Shown in pieces: positions 1 through 7,277 of a stretch of 64,000 nt of DNA (within the stretch, counting starts at the first letter, position 1; the number at the start of each line of letters is the position of its first letter). The position numbers and the translations under genes are program-made. Under the pieces are notes generated by a model. That model was not told the origin of the DNA. It saw nothing but the letters and a program-made list of their open reading frames with translations, and did not search any database. Source of the stretch: RUG572 sp964386385. Lineage in GTDB: Bacteria; Verrucomicrobiota; Kiritimatiellia; RFP12; UBA1067. The stretch covers positions 228,654 to 292,653 of the forward strand of contig CAYLRN010000002.1 in the NCBI GenBank assembly GCA_964386385.1. Reading direction: 5' to 3'.

Positions 1-323
1 CGATGCGGCGACGGAACGGGGATGTCGTAGAGCCCGCCGCAGACACGGCACTTGAAGTGCGCATGGAAGCGCACGTCGCCGTCGTAGCGCAACTCCCCCT
101 CGTCCGTCCCGATCTCAAGCGCCAGCCCGTTCTTCGCCAGAAGACGGACGGTCGCATAGACCGTGGTGCGCGAGAGCGAGGACATACCCCCCCGCAGGTC
201 GCCAAACAAAGTGTCGACCGTCGGATGGTCCTTCCTCATGCGCAGCGACTCGTATATCGCCACCCTCTGCGGAGTGGGCGTTATGCCGCGCGCGGCCAGA
301 ATCCTATGGCAGTCTGAAATCAT
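1..323 (-). CDS. Fur/PerR-family metalloregulator, 5' part (runs off the window)
   Basis: The first 107 residues of a Fur-superfamily repressor are present; the 3' part lies beyond base 1. The N-terminal winged-helix region is recognisable (GITPTPQRVAIYESL, then SSLSRTTVYATVRLL as the recognition helix), followed by the start of the dimerisation and metal domain (RFHAHFKCRVCG), with a His-rich stretch and a CxxC pair that in this family binds structural zinc. The ATG at 323-321 is preceded by no Shine-Dalgarno sequence, but a promoter -10 sits only about 12 bases upstream, so the mRNA probably has almost no leader. Fur, PerR and Zur cannot be told apart without the C-terminal half. Family membership is clear; the metal or signal sensed is not known. 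Confidence 0.85.
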   Translation of the reverse strand, partial: MISDCHRILAARGITPTPQRVAIYESLRMRKDHPTVDTLFGDLRGGMSSLSRTTVYATVRLLAKNGLALEIGTDEGELRYDGDVRFHAHFKCRVCGGLYDIPVPSPH

Positions 324-329
324 TTCAGA
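313..329. promoter_or_regulatory. 17-bp perfect palindrome over the fur-like start codon
   Basis: The sequence TCTGAAATCATTTCAGA has two 8-base arms around one central base. It covers the start codon and the predicted transcription start of the Fur-family gene. The half-site ATTTCAG recurs at 344-350, exactly 22 bp away (two helical turns), inside the promoter spacer. This layout fits an autorepression operator; binding is inferred. Confidence 0.55.
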
Positions 330-333
330 ATTG

Positions 334-362
334 ATTTTATACCATTTCAGTTCTCATTGCAA
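334..362 (-). promoter_or_regulatory. Promoter of the Fur-family gene
   Basis: On the minus strand an extended -10 (TGG then TATAAA, bases 336-344) lies downstream of TTGCAA (357-362). Read with TAAAAT (334-339) as -10, the spacer is 17 bp. The -10 is so close to the ATG that the transcript would be nearly leaderless. Confidence 0.55.
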
Positions 363-617
363 CAGGCGAATTGTAAAAAAATCTCCCCGCATATCCGCCG
401 CCGCAGCCCCCGCTCCATTGCCTTCGCCGCGTGGAGTTTTGAGGGGGGGGGGGGGGCGGAGTTCTTCGCCTCAAAAACTCTGAAACTCAACGCAGCGAAA
501 ACAATCCGTCTGCGGCGCGACGGGACGTCGCGCCCTACCGAATTCATCCACTCAACGGCCTTTTCGGCCACAGCGGGAATGGGCGGAGGACTAGACCGTC
601 CGCCCTCCCATGCGATT
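363..617. other. Gene-free spacer with a G14 tract and composite repeat copy 1
   Basis: No supported gene. It holds a run of 14 G (443-456), composite repeat copy 1 (457-534) ending in a family A hairpin, and an imperfect hairpin with arms GGGCGGA and TCCGCCC (about 575-607). The open frames here are accidental and run through the repeats. Confidence 0.6.
457..534 (+). repeat. Composite intergenic repeat, copy 1, with family A hairpin
   Basis: This 78-bp block aligns almost base for base with 2096-2172. Its last 21 bp (514-534) form a hairpin with arms GGCGCGACG and CGTCGCGCC around GGA, followed by CTACCG. The first part contains CGGAGTT and inverted copies of the same word. Confidence 0.75.
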
Positions 618-686
618 TCGTCCGCACCGTAATCTCACGCATGAGGCCGCCCACGGATTTAGTAAAGTCCGTGGGTGTCTCATGCG
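618..686 (-). repeat. Two-copy structured element, copy 1 (IS200/IS605-like terminal hairpin)
   Basis: A 22-bp block (618-639, starting TCGTCCGCACCG) is followed by a strong hairpin with arms CCCACGGA (650-657) and TCCGTGGG (668-675). An outer stem CGCATGAG (638-645) / CTCATGCG (679-686) encloses it. The same block and hairpin recur at 20117-20198 in the same orientation. On the minus strand the loop reads CTTTACTAAA, reminiscent of IS200/IS605-type end hairpins. The outer stem includes the stop codon of the neighbouring ATPase, so it may also act as its terminator. No transposase is nearby. Confidence 0.6.
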
Positions 687-1840
687 AAAACAGGGCCGCT
701 TCCGATGGTGGACATCTCAAGAAATCCCTGATAGTTCTCCGAGGTTATCACTTCCCATGAACTTTCGGGATAGGCAGCGGTAAATGCCATTGGCCGACGG
801 GGATGGCGGCGTTCGTTCCACTTGAACTCATATGCGGAAAAACGTCCGTCAGTCTCCTCCACGTAGTCGACCTCGCTCTGCGCGGTCGTCCTCCAGAAAT
901 AGCTTCGTGCCGTTGACTGCACGTATGCCAACGCCTTCCTGCGCTCGGAGACGAGATAGTTCTCCCAAAGCGAACCGACGTCCTGCCGCAGCGCGGGCGG
1001 AGCGAAATTCCCTATGACGGCGTTGCGAATGCCGTTGTCCCAAAAGTATATCTTGCGTCCTTTGCGGATTTCGTTCCTTGCATTCCTGGCCAACGACGGC
1101 AGACGGAACACCACGAACGTCTTTTCAAGAAGGTCGACATATGATTCCACCGTCGCCTTGTTCAGTCCTGTCATTGCGGCAAGCTCCCCATATGAGACCT
1201 CGCTTCCGACCTGCAGCGCCAGGCACTGCACAAGACGGACGAGGACGTCGCTTTTCCGTATCCCGCCGAACATGAGGACGTCCTTGTACAACGCACCGTT
1301 CACGACCGCCTCCAGTATGCGACGGGCGTCTGACGGAAAAGTGACGACCTCCGGGTACGATCCGAAGACAAGACGCGACTCAAGAAGCCTCCACTCAAGG
1401 CGGCCGTCGCATCCTTCCTTTGACAGTTCGCCGAAGGAGAACGGATATAGACGATACTCGAAAACCCGTCCGGCAGCGGACTCGAAGATTCCGTTCGCAA
1501 GTTCAAGCGCACTTGATCCCGTTGCCACAACCTGCGCATGGCCGCGCAGACTGTCGGCAAGCATCTTCAGCGTCAGGCCGATGTTCGCCACTCGCTGGGC
1601 CTCGTCTATCAAGACGAAATCGGAATTGCCGACAAGCGCAGTGAGTGTCGTCGTGTTGCCTTTTGAAAGCAATTCCCGGTCGTCGGCATTGTCACAGTTG
1701 AGAAAGAGCGGATGCACCGCGCCTTTGGCCAACTGCTCAAGGAGGGTGGTTTTTCCAACCTGCCTTGCACCAAGGACGAGCACTATCTTCCCCTTCCCGA
1801 AATCAGCCCGAATTTTCTCCTCGATTGACCTTTTTACCAT
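680..1840 (-). CDS. AAA-family ATPase with DUF4143 C-terminal domain
   Basis: The 386-residue protein has a Walker A loop GARQVGKTT (about 24-32), a Walker B strand FVLIDE (about 75-80) and a sensor-like ATGSSALEL. A winged-helix and nuclease-like half typical of DUF4143 proteins follows (LNKATVESYVDLLEKTFVVFRL, in parts), with a late segment SEVDYVEETDGRFSAYEFKW. Such proteins are widespread ATPases of unproven role, often found in variable gene content. I place the start at the ATG at 1840 because AGGAG lies 7 bases upstream; an in-frame ATG at 1948 would put the promoter -10 inside the gene. It is flanked by repeat elements on both sides, which fits a mobile or horizontally acquired cargo gene. 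Confidence 0.85.
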   Translation of the reverse strand: MVKRSIEEKIRADFGKGKIVLVLGARQVGKTTLLEQLAKGAVHPLFLNCDNADDRELLSKGNTTTLTALVGNSDFVLIDEAQRVANIGLTLKMLADSLRGHAQVVATGSSALELANGIFESAAGRVFEYRLYPFSFGELSKEGCDGRLEWRLLESRLVFGSYPEVVTFPSDARRILEAVVNGALYKDVLMFGGIRKSDVLVRLVQCLALQVGSEVSYGELAAMTGLNKATVESYVDLLEKTFVVFRLPSLARNARNEIRKGRKIYFWDNGIRNAVIGNFAPPALRQDVGSLWENYLVSERRKALAYVQSTARSYFWRTTAQSEVDYVEETDGRFSAYEFKWNERRHPRRPMAFTAAYPESSWEVITSENYQGFLEMSTIGSGPVFA

Positions 1841-1871
1841 TTCACTCTCCTGCGCTGCGTGGATGGAAAGC

Positions 1872-1900
1872 ATTGTACCACGCCTATTGTCCAAATTCAA
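1872..1900 (-). promoter_or_regulatory. Promoter of the DUF4143 ATPase gene
   Basis: TTGAAT (1895-1900), a 17-bp spacer ending in TGG, then TACAAT (1872-1877). It lies 31 bases upstream of the ATG and supports the start chosen at 1840. Confidence 0.6.
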
Positions 1901-2023
1901 CCCTATTTTGGCCATTGCGTTCGCCAAAATCAGCCTGAATCCGGCCAATTGAACACGCTGAAGAACTATGGGACGTCACGCCCCACTAGACCCGCCGTTG
2001 CGGTCATGTCATCCCCATGGGAG

Positions 2024-2043
2024 GGACGCGCTCCTGCGCGTCC
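2024..2043 (+). repeat. Family B hairpin (arms GGACGCGC / GCGCGTCC)
   Basis: Eight-base arms enclose TCCT and are preceded by GGGAG. Related hairpins occur at 20623-20642 (inverted orientation), 57575-57594 and 57603-57628. Confidence 0.7.
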
Positions 2044-2095
2044 GCCGCCGCAGGCCCGCACAAAGCCGCTTTCGCCCCGAGGAGTCTTGGAGATT

Positions 2096-2172
2096 CGGAA
2101 CTCTTCGCCTCAAAACTCCGAAACTCCACGCAGCGAAAGCAAGCCGCCTGCGGCGCGACGGGACGTCGCGCC
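2096..2172 (+). repeat. Composite intergenic repeat, copy 2, with family A hairpin
   Basis: Near-identical to 457-534. The final hairpin is 2152-2160 (GGCGCGACG) with 2164-2172 (CGTCGCGCC) around GGA. The usual CTACCG tail is altered to ATGCCGG here. Confidence 0.75.
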
Positions 2173-2193
2173 ATGCCGGATAAAAGGCCGCGG

Positions 2194-3138
2194 CTACGAC
2201 TTGTAGAAGAACGTATACGAGGCGTTGCGGTTTTCGGCGACGCGGGCGTCCCAGACGGGCGGACGGGGCTTGCCCGGCTTGAGCGGGGTCGGGAAGAAGA
2301 ACTCGCTCTGCCGGAGGGTGACGACGGCGCGGTCGGATTCGGCCTTGAAGACGGCGTAGCCGATGTCGCCCCAGTGTCCGGTGGACGGAAGGCAGAGATG
2401 CCGGAAGATCTTCTGGTCCCTGTAGTTCGCGTGATACCAGTACGGCGCCCAGCAGTGGTCGTGCCCGTGAACGTAGCCGACGCAGAGCGGCGCGGCGTCG
2501 AGCTGCGGCAGAAGCGGACGCCCCTTGACGGAGAGTTCGTGGACCGGGTGGTGGCAGCCGACGAAGAACGGGCGCTTCCGCGACTTCAGCTCTGCGGCGA
2601 GCCATTCCTGGACATCCTCTGCGAGCTTGCCCGGCACCGGGTTGTCAGACCCCGCGCCCTTGGGATTTTCGTTGAGCGAGTCGATCATCAGGAAGTCGGC
2701 CGTGCCGAGGTTCACGACGGAGACGACCTTGCCGGGGACGGGGGTGGACTTCTCCTGCTCCGGATGGAGGTCGAAGAACGGGCGGCGATGGTCGTGGTTG
2801 CCCATGGCGATGCGCACGTCGATTCCGGCGTCCCTCATCTGCCGGATGAGCGGAAGGGTCTTCTCGTAGTCGGCCCTCTCGCCGAAGATCCAGGCGAGGT
2901 CGCCGAAGATCAGGACATGGCGCGGAAGCGGATCCATGCGCAGGACTTCCGCGACCTTCGCCGCAAAGAGCGGGTACTGGTAGGTGGGGCGGCCCTTCAC
3001 CCCGTTGACGTGCACGTCCGAGAACAGCACCGTGAGGTTCTCGTCGAAGTCGGCCTTTGCGCCTGCGAAGAGCCTTCCTCCGGCTCCGGGCGCGACGGCC
3101 GCCGCCGTCGCCAGCTTTATGAACGAACGCCTATCCAT
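2194..3138 (-). CDS. Tat-exported calcineurin-like metallophosphoesterase
   Basis: The 314-residue protein starts with a twin-arginine signal (MDRRSFIKLATAAAV), so it is probably exported folded. The metal-binding motifs of the calcineurin-like phosphoesterase fold appear in order: SDVHVNG (D-x-H), GDLAWIFG, GNHDHR, GCHHPVHE and GHDHC. Together they would hold a dinuclear metal centre that hydrolyses phosphomonoesters or diesters; the substrate cannot be told. The start ATG lies 16 bases after the stop of the upstream Cys-rich protein gene, so the two are probably co-transcribed. No terminator with a U-tract is visible after the stop; a repeat-rich spacer follows. Confidence 0.88.
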   Translation of the reverse strand: MDRRSFIKLATAAAVAPGAGGRLFAGAKADFDENLTVLFSDVHVNGVKGRPTYQYPLFAAKVAEVLRMDPLPRHVLIFGDLAWIFGERADYEKTLPLIRQMRDAGIDVRIAMGNHDHRRPFFDLHPEQEKSTPVPGKVVSVVNLGTADFLMIDSLNENPKGAGSDNPVPGKLAEDVQEWLAAELKSRKRPFFVGCHHPVHELSVKGRPLLPQLDAAPLCVGYVHGHDHCWAPYWYHANYRDQKIFRHLCLPSTGHWGDIGYAVFKAESDRAVVTLRQSEFFFPTPLKPGKPRPPVWDARVAENRNASYTFFYKS

Positions 3139-3154
3139 TGTTCCTCCTTCTTGT

Positions 3155-3751
3155 TTATGAAACCTCTTCCTGCGGTGCGCTTTCCGCCGCGCCGGACTTC
3201 TCCGCCGCCTCCCCTTCCGATGCGGAGACCTCGCCGAGCGTCTTCGTGCCGGAGAGAAGGGCCACGACCTGCTGCTGCACGTCGCCCAGGTTCTCCAGTC
3301 GGAGACGCGGATCGAGGACTATGAAGCTCTCGCCGGTCTTGCGATGCTCGTAGACGCGAAGAATCGAGCGGTCCTCCTGCTCGCGCGCGTCACGCTCCAC
3401 CAGGATCTTCGAGCGCTCCAGCATGACGGCGAGGACGTAGACCACGTTCTTCATCGCCGGGTCCTCAAGGGCGATGAGACGGCGCAGCAGTTCGTCGGCC
3501 GTCTCCTTCTTAAGGGCCTCGCGCTTCGACTGCGGCGGAGGCGGAGCGACGTAGACGCCCTCCCATGCGCTGAACGGCGCCCAGTCGCGGGGCGCGGCCT
3601 TCCAGCATTCGGGATGGCAGTCCAGGCGCTCGTAGCCGCCTTCTGCTTCACGGAGTACGGACATTACGGGCGACTTGTCGACAAGCGGCTTTTCGCATAT
3701 CGAGCAGACGTGTCCGCGTGATTTTATGTTCCATTCCTGTGCCACGCGCAC
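3155..3751 (-). CDS. Conserved Cys-rich protein of unknown function
   Basis: I do not recognise a named family. The 198-residue protein has an N-terminal cysteine/histidine cluster (CSICEKPL, then CHPECW) that looks like a small zinc-binding module. A proline-rich linker (APPPPQS), a helical segment and a segment VYEHRKTGESFIVLDP follow, then an acidic Ala/Glu-rich tail. The longest frame starts at GTG 3751, but TACAAT (3752-3757) abuts it, so an in-frame GTG at 3745 near the predicted transcription start is as likely. It occupies the place where secY usually follows rplO but is separated from rplO by a terminator, and forms an operon with the phosphoesterase downstream. Confidence 0.7.
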   Translation of the reverse strand: MRVAQEWNIKSRGHVCSICEKPLVDKSPVMSVLREAEGGYERLDCHPECWKAAPRDWAPFSAWEGVYVAPPPPQSKREALKKETADELLRRLIALEDPAMKNVVYVLAVMLERSKILVERDAREQEDRSILRVYEHRKTGESFIVLDPRLRLENLGDVQQQVVALLSGTKTLGEVSASEGEAAEKSGAAESAPQEEVS

Positions 3752-3760
3752 ATTGTACCA
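3752..3760 (-). promoter_or_regulatory. Extended -10 box of the Cys-rich protein gene
   Basis: TGG followed by TACAAT on the minus strand, between the rplO terminator and the gene. The -35 region overlaps the terminator hairpin and is weak. No Shine-Dalgarno sequence exists, so the transcript would be leaderless. Confidence 0.5.
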
Positions 3761-3761
3761 T

Positions 3762-3791
3762 AAAGGCCACCCATTTGCATGGGTGGCCTTT
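3762..3791 (-). terminator. Terminator of the S10-spc operon
   Basis: A perfect 13-bp stem (arms AAAGGCCACCCAT and ATGGGTGGCCTTT, loop of four) lies 33 bases after the rplO stop. It has A and T runs at its feet and could work in both directions. Confidence 0.8.
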
Positions 3792-3823
3792 CAATTGCCG
3801 TCATTTCAGGGGGCAGTCGGGAC

Positions 3824-4288
3824 TCAGGCCTTCGCCTCGTCCTTCTTGTCCTCGACGACGGAGCCGCCGGCGGACTCGATCTTCGCCTTCGCGGAGGCGG
3901 AGCAGGGGAGCTTGACCGTGAGCTTCTTCGTCAGTTCGCCCTTGGCGAGAATCTTGACGACGGGACGCTTGTTGTCGGAGACGCCCTTGGCGGCGAGCGA
4001 CTGAAGCGTGACCTCGTCGCCGGCGTTGAAGAGCTTCTCAAGCGTCTCGACGTTGACGGGGTGCGCTTCGACGCGGAAGCGGGCGTTGTTGAAGCCGCGC
4101 TTCGGCAGACGGCGGACGAGCGGCATCTGGCCGCCTTCGAATCCGAGCTTCTGCTTGTGGCCCTTGCGGGCGTTCTGGCCCTTCTGGCCGCGCGTGGACG
4201 TCTTGCCCATGCCCGAGCCGCAGCCGCGGCCGACGCGCTTGGCGGTCTTGCGAGCGCCGGGAACGTTCGTCAAAGAGGAAAGATCCAT
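3824..4288 (-). CDS. rplO: 50S ribosomal protein L15
   Basis: The 154-residue L15 has the basic, glycine-rich N-terminus of the family (RVGRGCGSGMGKTSTRGQKG). A globular part follows with GGQMPLVRRLPKRGF and the conserved EVTLQSLAAKGV stretch. L15 is a late-assembling large-subunit protein. It is the last gene of the operon. The start is 15 bases after the rpsE stop, so there is no room for rpmD (L30), which normally sits between them, and secY does not follow. Confidence 0.97.
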   Translation of the reverse strand: MDLSSLTNVPGARKTAKRVGRGCGSGMGKTSTRGQKGQNARKGHKQKLGFEGGQMPLVRRLPKRGFNNARFRVEAHPVNVETLEKLFNAGDEVTLQSLAAKGVSDNKRPVVKILAKGELTKKLTVKLPCSASAKAKIESAGGSVVEDKKDEAKA

Positions 4289-4303
4289 TTCGCTTTTCCT
4301 TTC

Positions 4304-4804
4304 TTACGCGCGGATCGCGGCGATCTCTTCTTCGCTGCGAAGCTGGGCGAGTGCGTCGAGCGTGGCCTTGACCACGTTGAGACGGTTCTTGGAGCCGAGG
4401 GACTTGCCGACCGCGTCGCGGATGCCGGCCGTCTCGAGGACGGGGCGCATTCCGCCGCCGACGATCAGGCCCGTGCCGGCGGGGGCCGGCTTGAGGAGCA
4501 CGCGGCCGCCGTCGCAGCAGCCCGTGACGTCGTGCGGAATCGTGTCGCCATGGCGGATGACGGGGCGCATGGCCTTGCGCGCGGCCTCGCCGCCCTTGCG
4601 GATGGCGTCTGAGACCTCGTTGGCCTTGCCGAAGCCGACGCCGACCTTGCCCTCGTGGTCGCCGACGACGACGACGGCGGAGAAGGACATGCGGCGGCCG
4701 CCCTTGACGGTCTTGGCGCAGCGGTTCACGAAAACGACGCGCTCGTCGAGGTCGTCGTTGGCTCCCGATTCGTTGCGGGGGCGCTTGTTGCGGTCAAAAG
4801 CCAT
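4304..4804 (-). CDS. rpsE: 30S ribosomal protein S5
   Basis: The 166-residue S5 has the double-stranded RNA-binding N-domain (VVFVNRCAKTVKGGRRMSF, then VVVGDHEGKVGVGFGKANEV) and the C-terminal S5 fold (GLIVGGGMRPVLETAGI). It contributes to translational fidelity and to the mRNA entry site. Its start codon overlaps the rplR stop (TAATG), which implies translational coupling. Confidence 0.97.
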   Translation of the reverse strand: MAFDRNKRPRNESGANDDLDERVVFVNRCAKTVKGGRRMSFSAVVVVGDHEGKVGVGFGKANEVSDAIRKGGEAARKAMRPVIRHGDTIPHDVTGCCDGGRVLLKPAPAGTGLIVGGGMRPVLETAGIRDAVGKSLGSKNRLNVVKATLDALAQLRSEEEIAAIRA

Positions 4805-5172
4805 TATTCAGCCTCCTTGGCGGGTTTGTCGCTAATCGAGAGGCCGTTCGCGACGGCGCTCTCGACGATGGCGGCCACGCGGCCGTGATAGGGATGTCCG
4901 CCACGGTCGACGACGATCCTGACGATGCCCTTGGCCTTGGCGGCCTCCGCCGCGGCGACTCCGAGGCGCTTTGCGACTTCGACGTTGGCCTTCGCCTCCT
5001 TGATGGAGGAGGCCTGCGCAAGCGTCCTGCCGACGCTGTCGTCGACGAACTGCACGTACATGTGCTTGTTCGTCACGCAGATCGACATGCGCGGACGCTC
5101 CGCGGTGCCGACGATCCGCTGGCGCAGACGGAGGTGGCGCTTCCTGAGCTGGTCTTTACGGTTGAAACTCAT
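4804..5172 (-). CDS. rplR: 50S ribosomal protein L18
   Basis: The 122-residue L18 binds 5S rRNA. Its basic N-terminus (RKDQLRKRHLRLRQRI) and core (RPRMSICVTNKHMYVQFVDD) are typical, with the C-terminal VDRGGHPYHGRVAAI signature. It lies 30 bases after rplF and overlaps rpsE by one base. Confidence 0.97.
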   Translation of the reverse strand: MSFNRKDQLRKRHLRLRQRIVGTAERPRMSICVTNKHMYVQFVDDSVGRTLAQASSIKEAKANVEVAKRLGVAAAEAAKAKGIVRIVVDRGGHPYHGRVAAIVESAVANGLSISDKPAKEAE

Positions 5173-5202
5173 TTGATTTCTCCGAATCAGGCGGCCATCA
5201 GA

Positions 5203-5739
5203 TTAGGCCACCTTCTTGCCCTGTTTGCGACGAATCTGCTCGCCGAGATACTTGATGCCCTTGCCCTTGTAGGGTTCCGCGGGATAGAAGCTGCGGATGC
5301 GGGCGGCGGCCTCGCCGACCATCTGCTTGTCGATGCCGACGATCGTGACCTGGAGGCCGTCGTTCTCGACCGTGATGGTGAGACCTTCGGGGATGGCGTA
5401 GATCTTCGGGGAGGCGAAGCCGAGGGAGAGCGCGAGCTGCTTGCCCTGGAGGACGGCCTTGAAGCCGGTGCCCTCGATGACGAGCTGCTTCTTGTAGCCC
5501 TCCGAGACGCCGACCACGTTGTTGTGGATGAGGGCGCGGGCGAGGCCGTGGAAGTTGCCGTAGGCCTTGTCGTCGGCGCAGGAGACGACGACCTTGCCGT
5601 CCTTGACCTCGGCGGAGACTCCGTCCTGCATGACGTAGGACAGTTCGCCGAGCTTGCCCTTGACGGTTACCTTCTGGCCGTCCACCTGGACGGTGACGCC
5701 GGCCGGAAGATTCACGGGTTCTTTACCGATACGAGACAT
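5203..5739 (-). CDS. rplF: 50S ribosomal protein L6
   Basis: The 178-residue L6 starts MSRIGKEPVNLPAGV and ends with the family signature EPYKGKGIKYLGEQI. It has two similar RNA-binding domains and sits near the GTPase centre. Length and order in the operon are normal. Confidence 0.97.
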   Translation of the reverse strand: MSRIGKEPVNLPAGVTVQVDGQKVTVKGKLGELSYVMQDGVSAEVKDGKVVVSCADDKAYGNFHGLARALIHNNVVGVSEGYKKQLVIEGTGFKAVLQGKQLALSLGFASPKIYAIPEGLTITVENDGLQVTIVGIDKQMVGEAAARIRSFYPAEPYKGKGIKYLGEQIRRKQGKKVA

Positions 5740-5751
5740 TTGTGCAGCTCC

Positions 5752-6144
5752 TTACCAGACGGTGCAGATGAGTTCGCCGCCGACCTTCGCCTTGCGCGCC
5801 TCGACGCCGCTCATCACGCCCTTGGACGTGGAGAGGATCGCCAGGCCCATGCCGTCGAGGACGGCGGGGATGGTGGCGCAGGAGACGAACTTGCGGAGAC
5901 CGGGCTTGGACTGGCGCTGAAGGCCGCGGATGGCCGGTTCGGCCCTGTCCGAATACTTCAGCGTGATGACGAGCTTCCGGGGAAACTCGCTGGTGGCGTA
6001 GGCGTCCTGGATGTATCCGGCCGCCTTCATGACCTTTGCGATTTCGACCTTGATGTTCGAGGCCGGAACGGTCACCTGGACGAGACGGGCCTTCAGTCCG
6101 TTGCGAATCGCCACAAGCATGTCGGAAATGGGATCGATGATCAT
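5752..6144 (-). CDS. rpsH: 30S ribosomal protein S8
   Basis: The 130-residue S8 has the N-terminal DPISDMLVAIRNGLKA signature and the C-terminal GLAILSTSKGVMSG segment that contacts helix 21 of 16S rRNA. In Escherichia coli S8 also represses the spc operon by binding mRNA near rplE; whether that holds here cannot be seen. Confidence 0.97.
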   Translation of the reverse strand: MIIDPISDMLVAIRNGLKARLVQVTVPASNIKVEIAKVMKAAGYIQDAYATSEFPRKLVITLKYSDRAEPAIRGLQRQSKPGLRKFVSCATIPAVLDGMGLAILSTSKGVMSGVEARKAKVGGELICTVW

Positions 6145-6161
6145 TCTTCAGTTCCTTTCCG

Positions 6162-6401
6162 TTACCACGAGGCCTTCGTGACGCCGGGGATGAGACCGTT
6201 GACCGCGAGTTCGCGGAAGCAGAGACGGCAGACGCCGAACTTGCGCATGTACGCATGGCGGCGGCCGCAGATCTTGCAGCGGTTGTAGGCGCGGACCTTC
6301 GCCTTCGTGCGGGGTTCCTTGCCCTCGGCCACGCGCTTGGCGTCGGCCGCCTTGGCGGCCTGAAGGCGTGCGGCCTTCACCATAAGACATTTCTTGGCCA
6401 T
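6162..6401 (-). CDS. rpsN: 30S ribosomal protein S14, zinc-binding type, N-terminally extended
   Basis: The 79-residue S14 keeps both CxxC pairs (CKICGRRHAYMRKFGVCRLC), so it is the zinc-binding form. That form is usually about 61 residues. Here about 18 extra, mostly basic and Ala-rich residues lie at the N-terminus (KAARLQAAKAADAKRVAEG), intermediate with the longer zinc-free type. The start at 6401 is three bases after the rplE stop. Confidence 0.95.
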   Translation of the reverse strand: MAKKCLMVKAARLQAAKAADAKRVAEGKEPRTKAKVRAYNRCKICGRRHAYMRKFGVCRLCFRELAVNGLIPGVTKASW

Positions 6402-6404
6402 TGA

Positions 6405-6941
6405 TTAGCTCCTCTTCGCAAATGGCATGCCGATCGCGAGCAGAAGCTCCTTGGCCGCCGTGTTGTCCTGCGAACTCGTGACGAAAGTCACGTCCATGCC
6501 GACCGTCGGGCCCGCCGCCTCAAGGATCTCCGGGAAGATGGAATGGTCCTTGACGCCGAGCGTGTAGTTGCCGCGCCCGTCGAATCCCTTGTTGGGGATG
6601 CCGCGGAAGTCGCGGATGCGGGGCAGGGCGGCGGAGATGAGGCGTTCGGTGAACTCCCACATGCGGTCGCCGCGGAGCGTGACCTTGGCGCCGATGACCA
6701 TGCCCTCGCGCAGTTTGAAGTTCGAGATGGACTTCTTGGCCTTGCAGAGCTTCGGCTTCTGGCCGGTTATCGCCTGGAGGTCGTCGACAATCGCCTTCTG
6801 CTCGTCCTTGGAGACGATGCCGAAAGCCATGTTGATCACGACTTTCTGCAGACGCGGCACGAGCATCTTGTTCGTCAGCCCGAGCTTCTGCTCGAGTTCG
6901 GCGACGATGCGCGACTTGTATTCTTCTTTCAGCTTCGCCAT
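6405..6941 (-). CDS. rplE: 50S ribosomal protein L5
   Basis: The 178-residue L5 shows the family segments VPRLQKVVINMAFG, ITGQKPKLCKAKKSISNFKL and RDFRGIPNKGFDGRGNYTLG. It binds 5S rRNA and forms part of the central protuberance. It sits in standard order between rplX and rpsN. Confidence 0.97.
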   Translation of the reverse strand: MAKLKEEYKSRIVAELEQKLGLTNKMLVPRLQKVVINMAFGIVSKDEQKAIVDDLQAITGQKPKLCKAKKSISNFKLREGMVIGAKVTLRGDRMWEFTERLISAALPRIRDFRGIPNKGFDGRGNYTLGVKDHSIFPEILEAAGPTVGMDVTFVTSSQDNTAAKELLLAIGMPFAKRS

Positions 6942-6952
6942 TGTGGTGTTCC

Positions 6953-7264
6953 TCAGATGATCTTGCCGGAGGTCTTGAGCATGCGGACCTTCTTGCCGTC
7001 CCTTTCGACAATCGCGATGCGCGAGCCCTTCTTGGCCTCCTCGTCGTATGGCATGAGCTTGCAGAGCGGAATCGGGAACTCGAATTCCACGATGCCGCCG
7101 GCGGAGGTCTCAGTCCGGCGCATGGCCTTCTTCTTCTTGTTCAGCCCTTCGACGATCGCCGTGCCGTTCTTGGAGTCCACGCTCTTCACCTTGCCGGTGC
7201 GGCCGGCTTCGTTGCCGCGCGTGAGAATCACGATGTCGTCTTTGCGAATACGTGCGATACTCAT
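6953..7264 (-). CDS. rplX: 50S ribosomal protein L24
   Basis: The 103-residue L24 opens with a KOW motif (DDIVILTRGNEAGRTGKV). L24 initiates large-subunit assembly by binding domain I of 23S rRNA. Length matches the family. Confidence 0.96.
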   Translation of the reverse strand: MSIARIRKDDIVILTRGNEAGRTGKVKSVDSKNGTAIVEGLNKKKKAMRRTETSAGGIVEFEFPIPLCKLMPYDEEAKKGSRIAIVERDGKKVRMLKTSGKII

Positions 7265-7277
7265 TGTGTTTCTCCTC

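Larger units (their letters stand above)
1901..2193. other. Gene-free spacer built largely of intergenic repeats
   Basis: No supported gene. It contains a family B hairpin (2024-2043), composite repeat copy 2 with its family A hairpin (2096-2172), and a degenerate half element near 1970-1990 (GGGACGTCACGCCCC). Confidence 0.6.

Noticed and set aside
443..456. G14 tract as a phase-variable switch
   Set aside because: It lies outside any supported gene and is not placed in a promoter spacer I can defend; its length may also be a sequencing error.
1841..1948. N-terminal extension of the DUF4143 ATPase
   Set aside because: It would put the promoter -10 inside the gene; the ATG at 1840 has AGGAG at proper spacing and begins at the normal domain edge.
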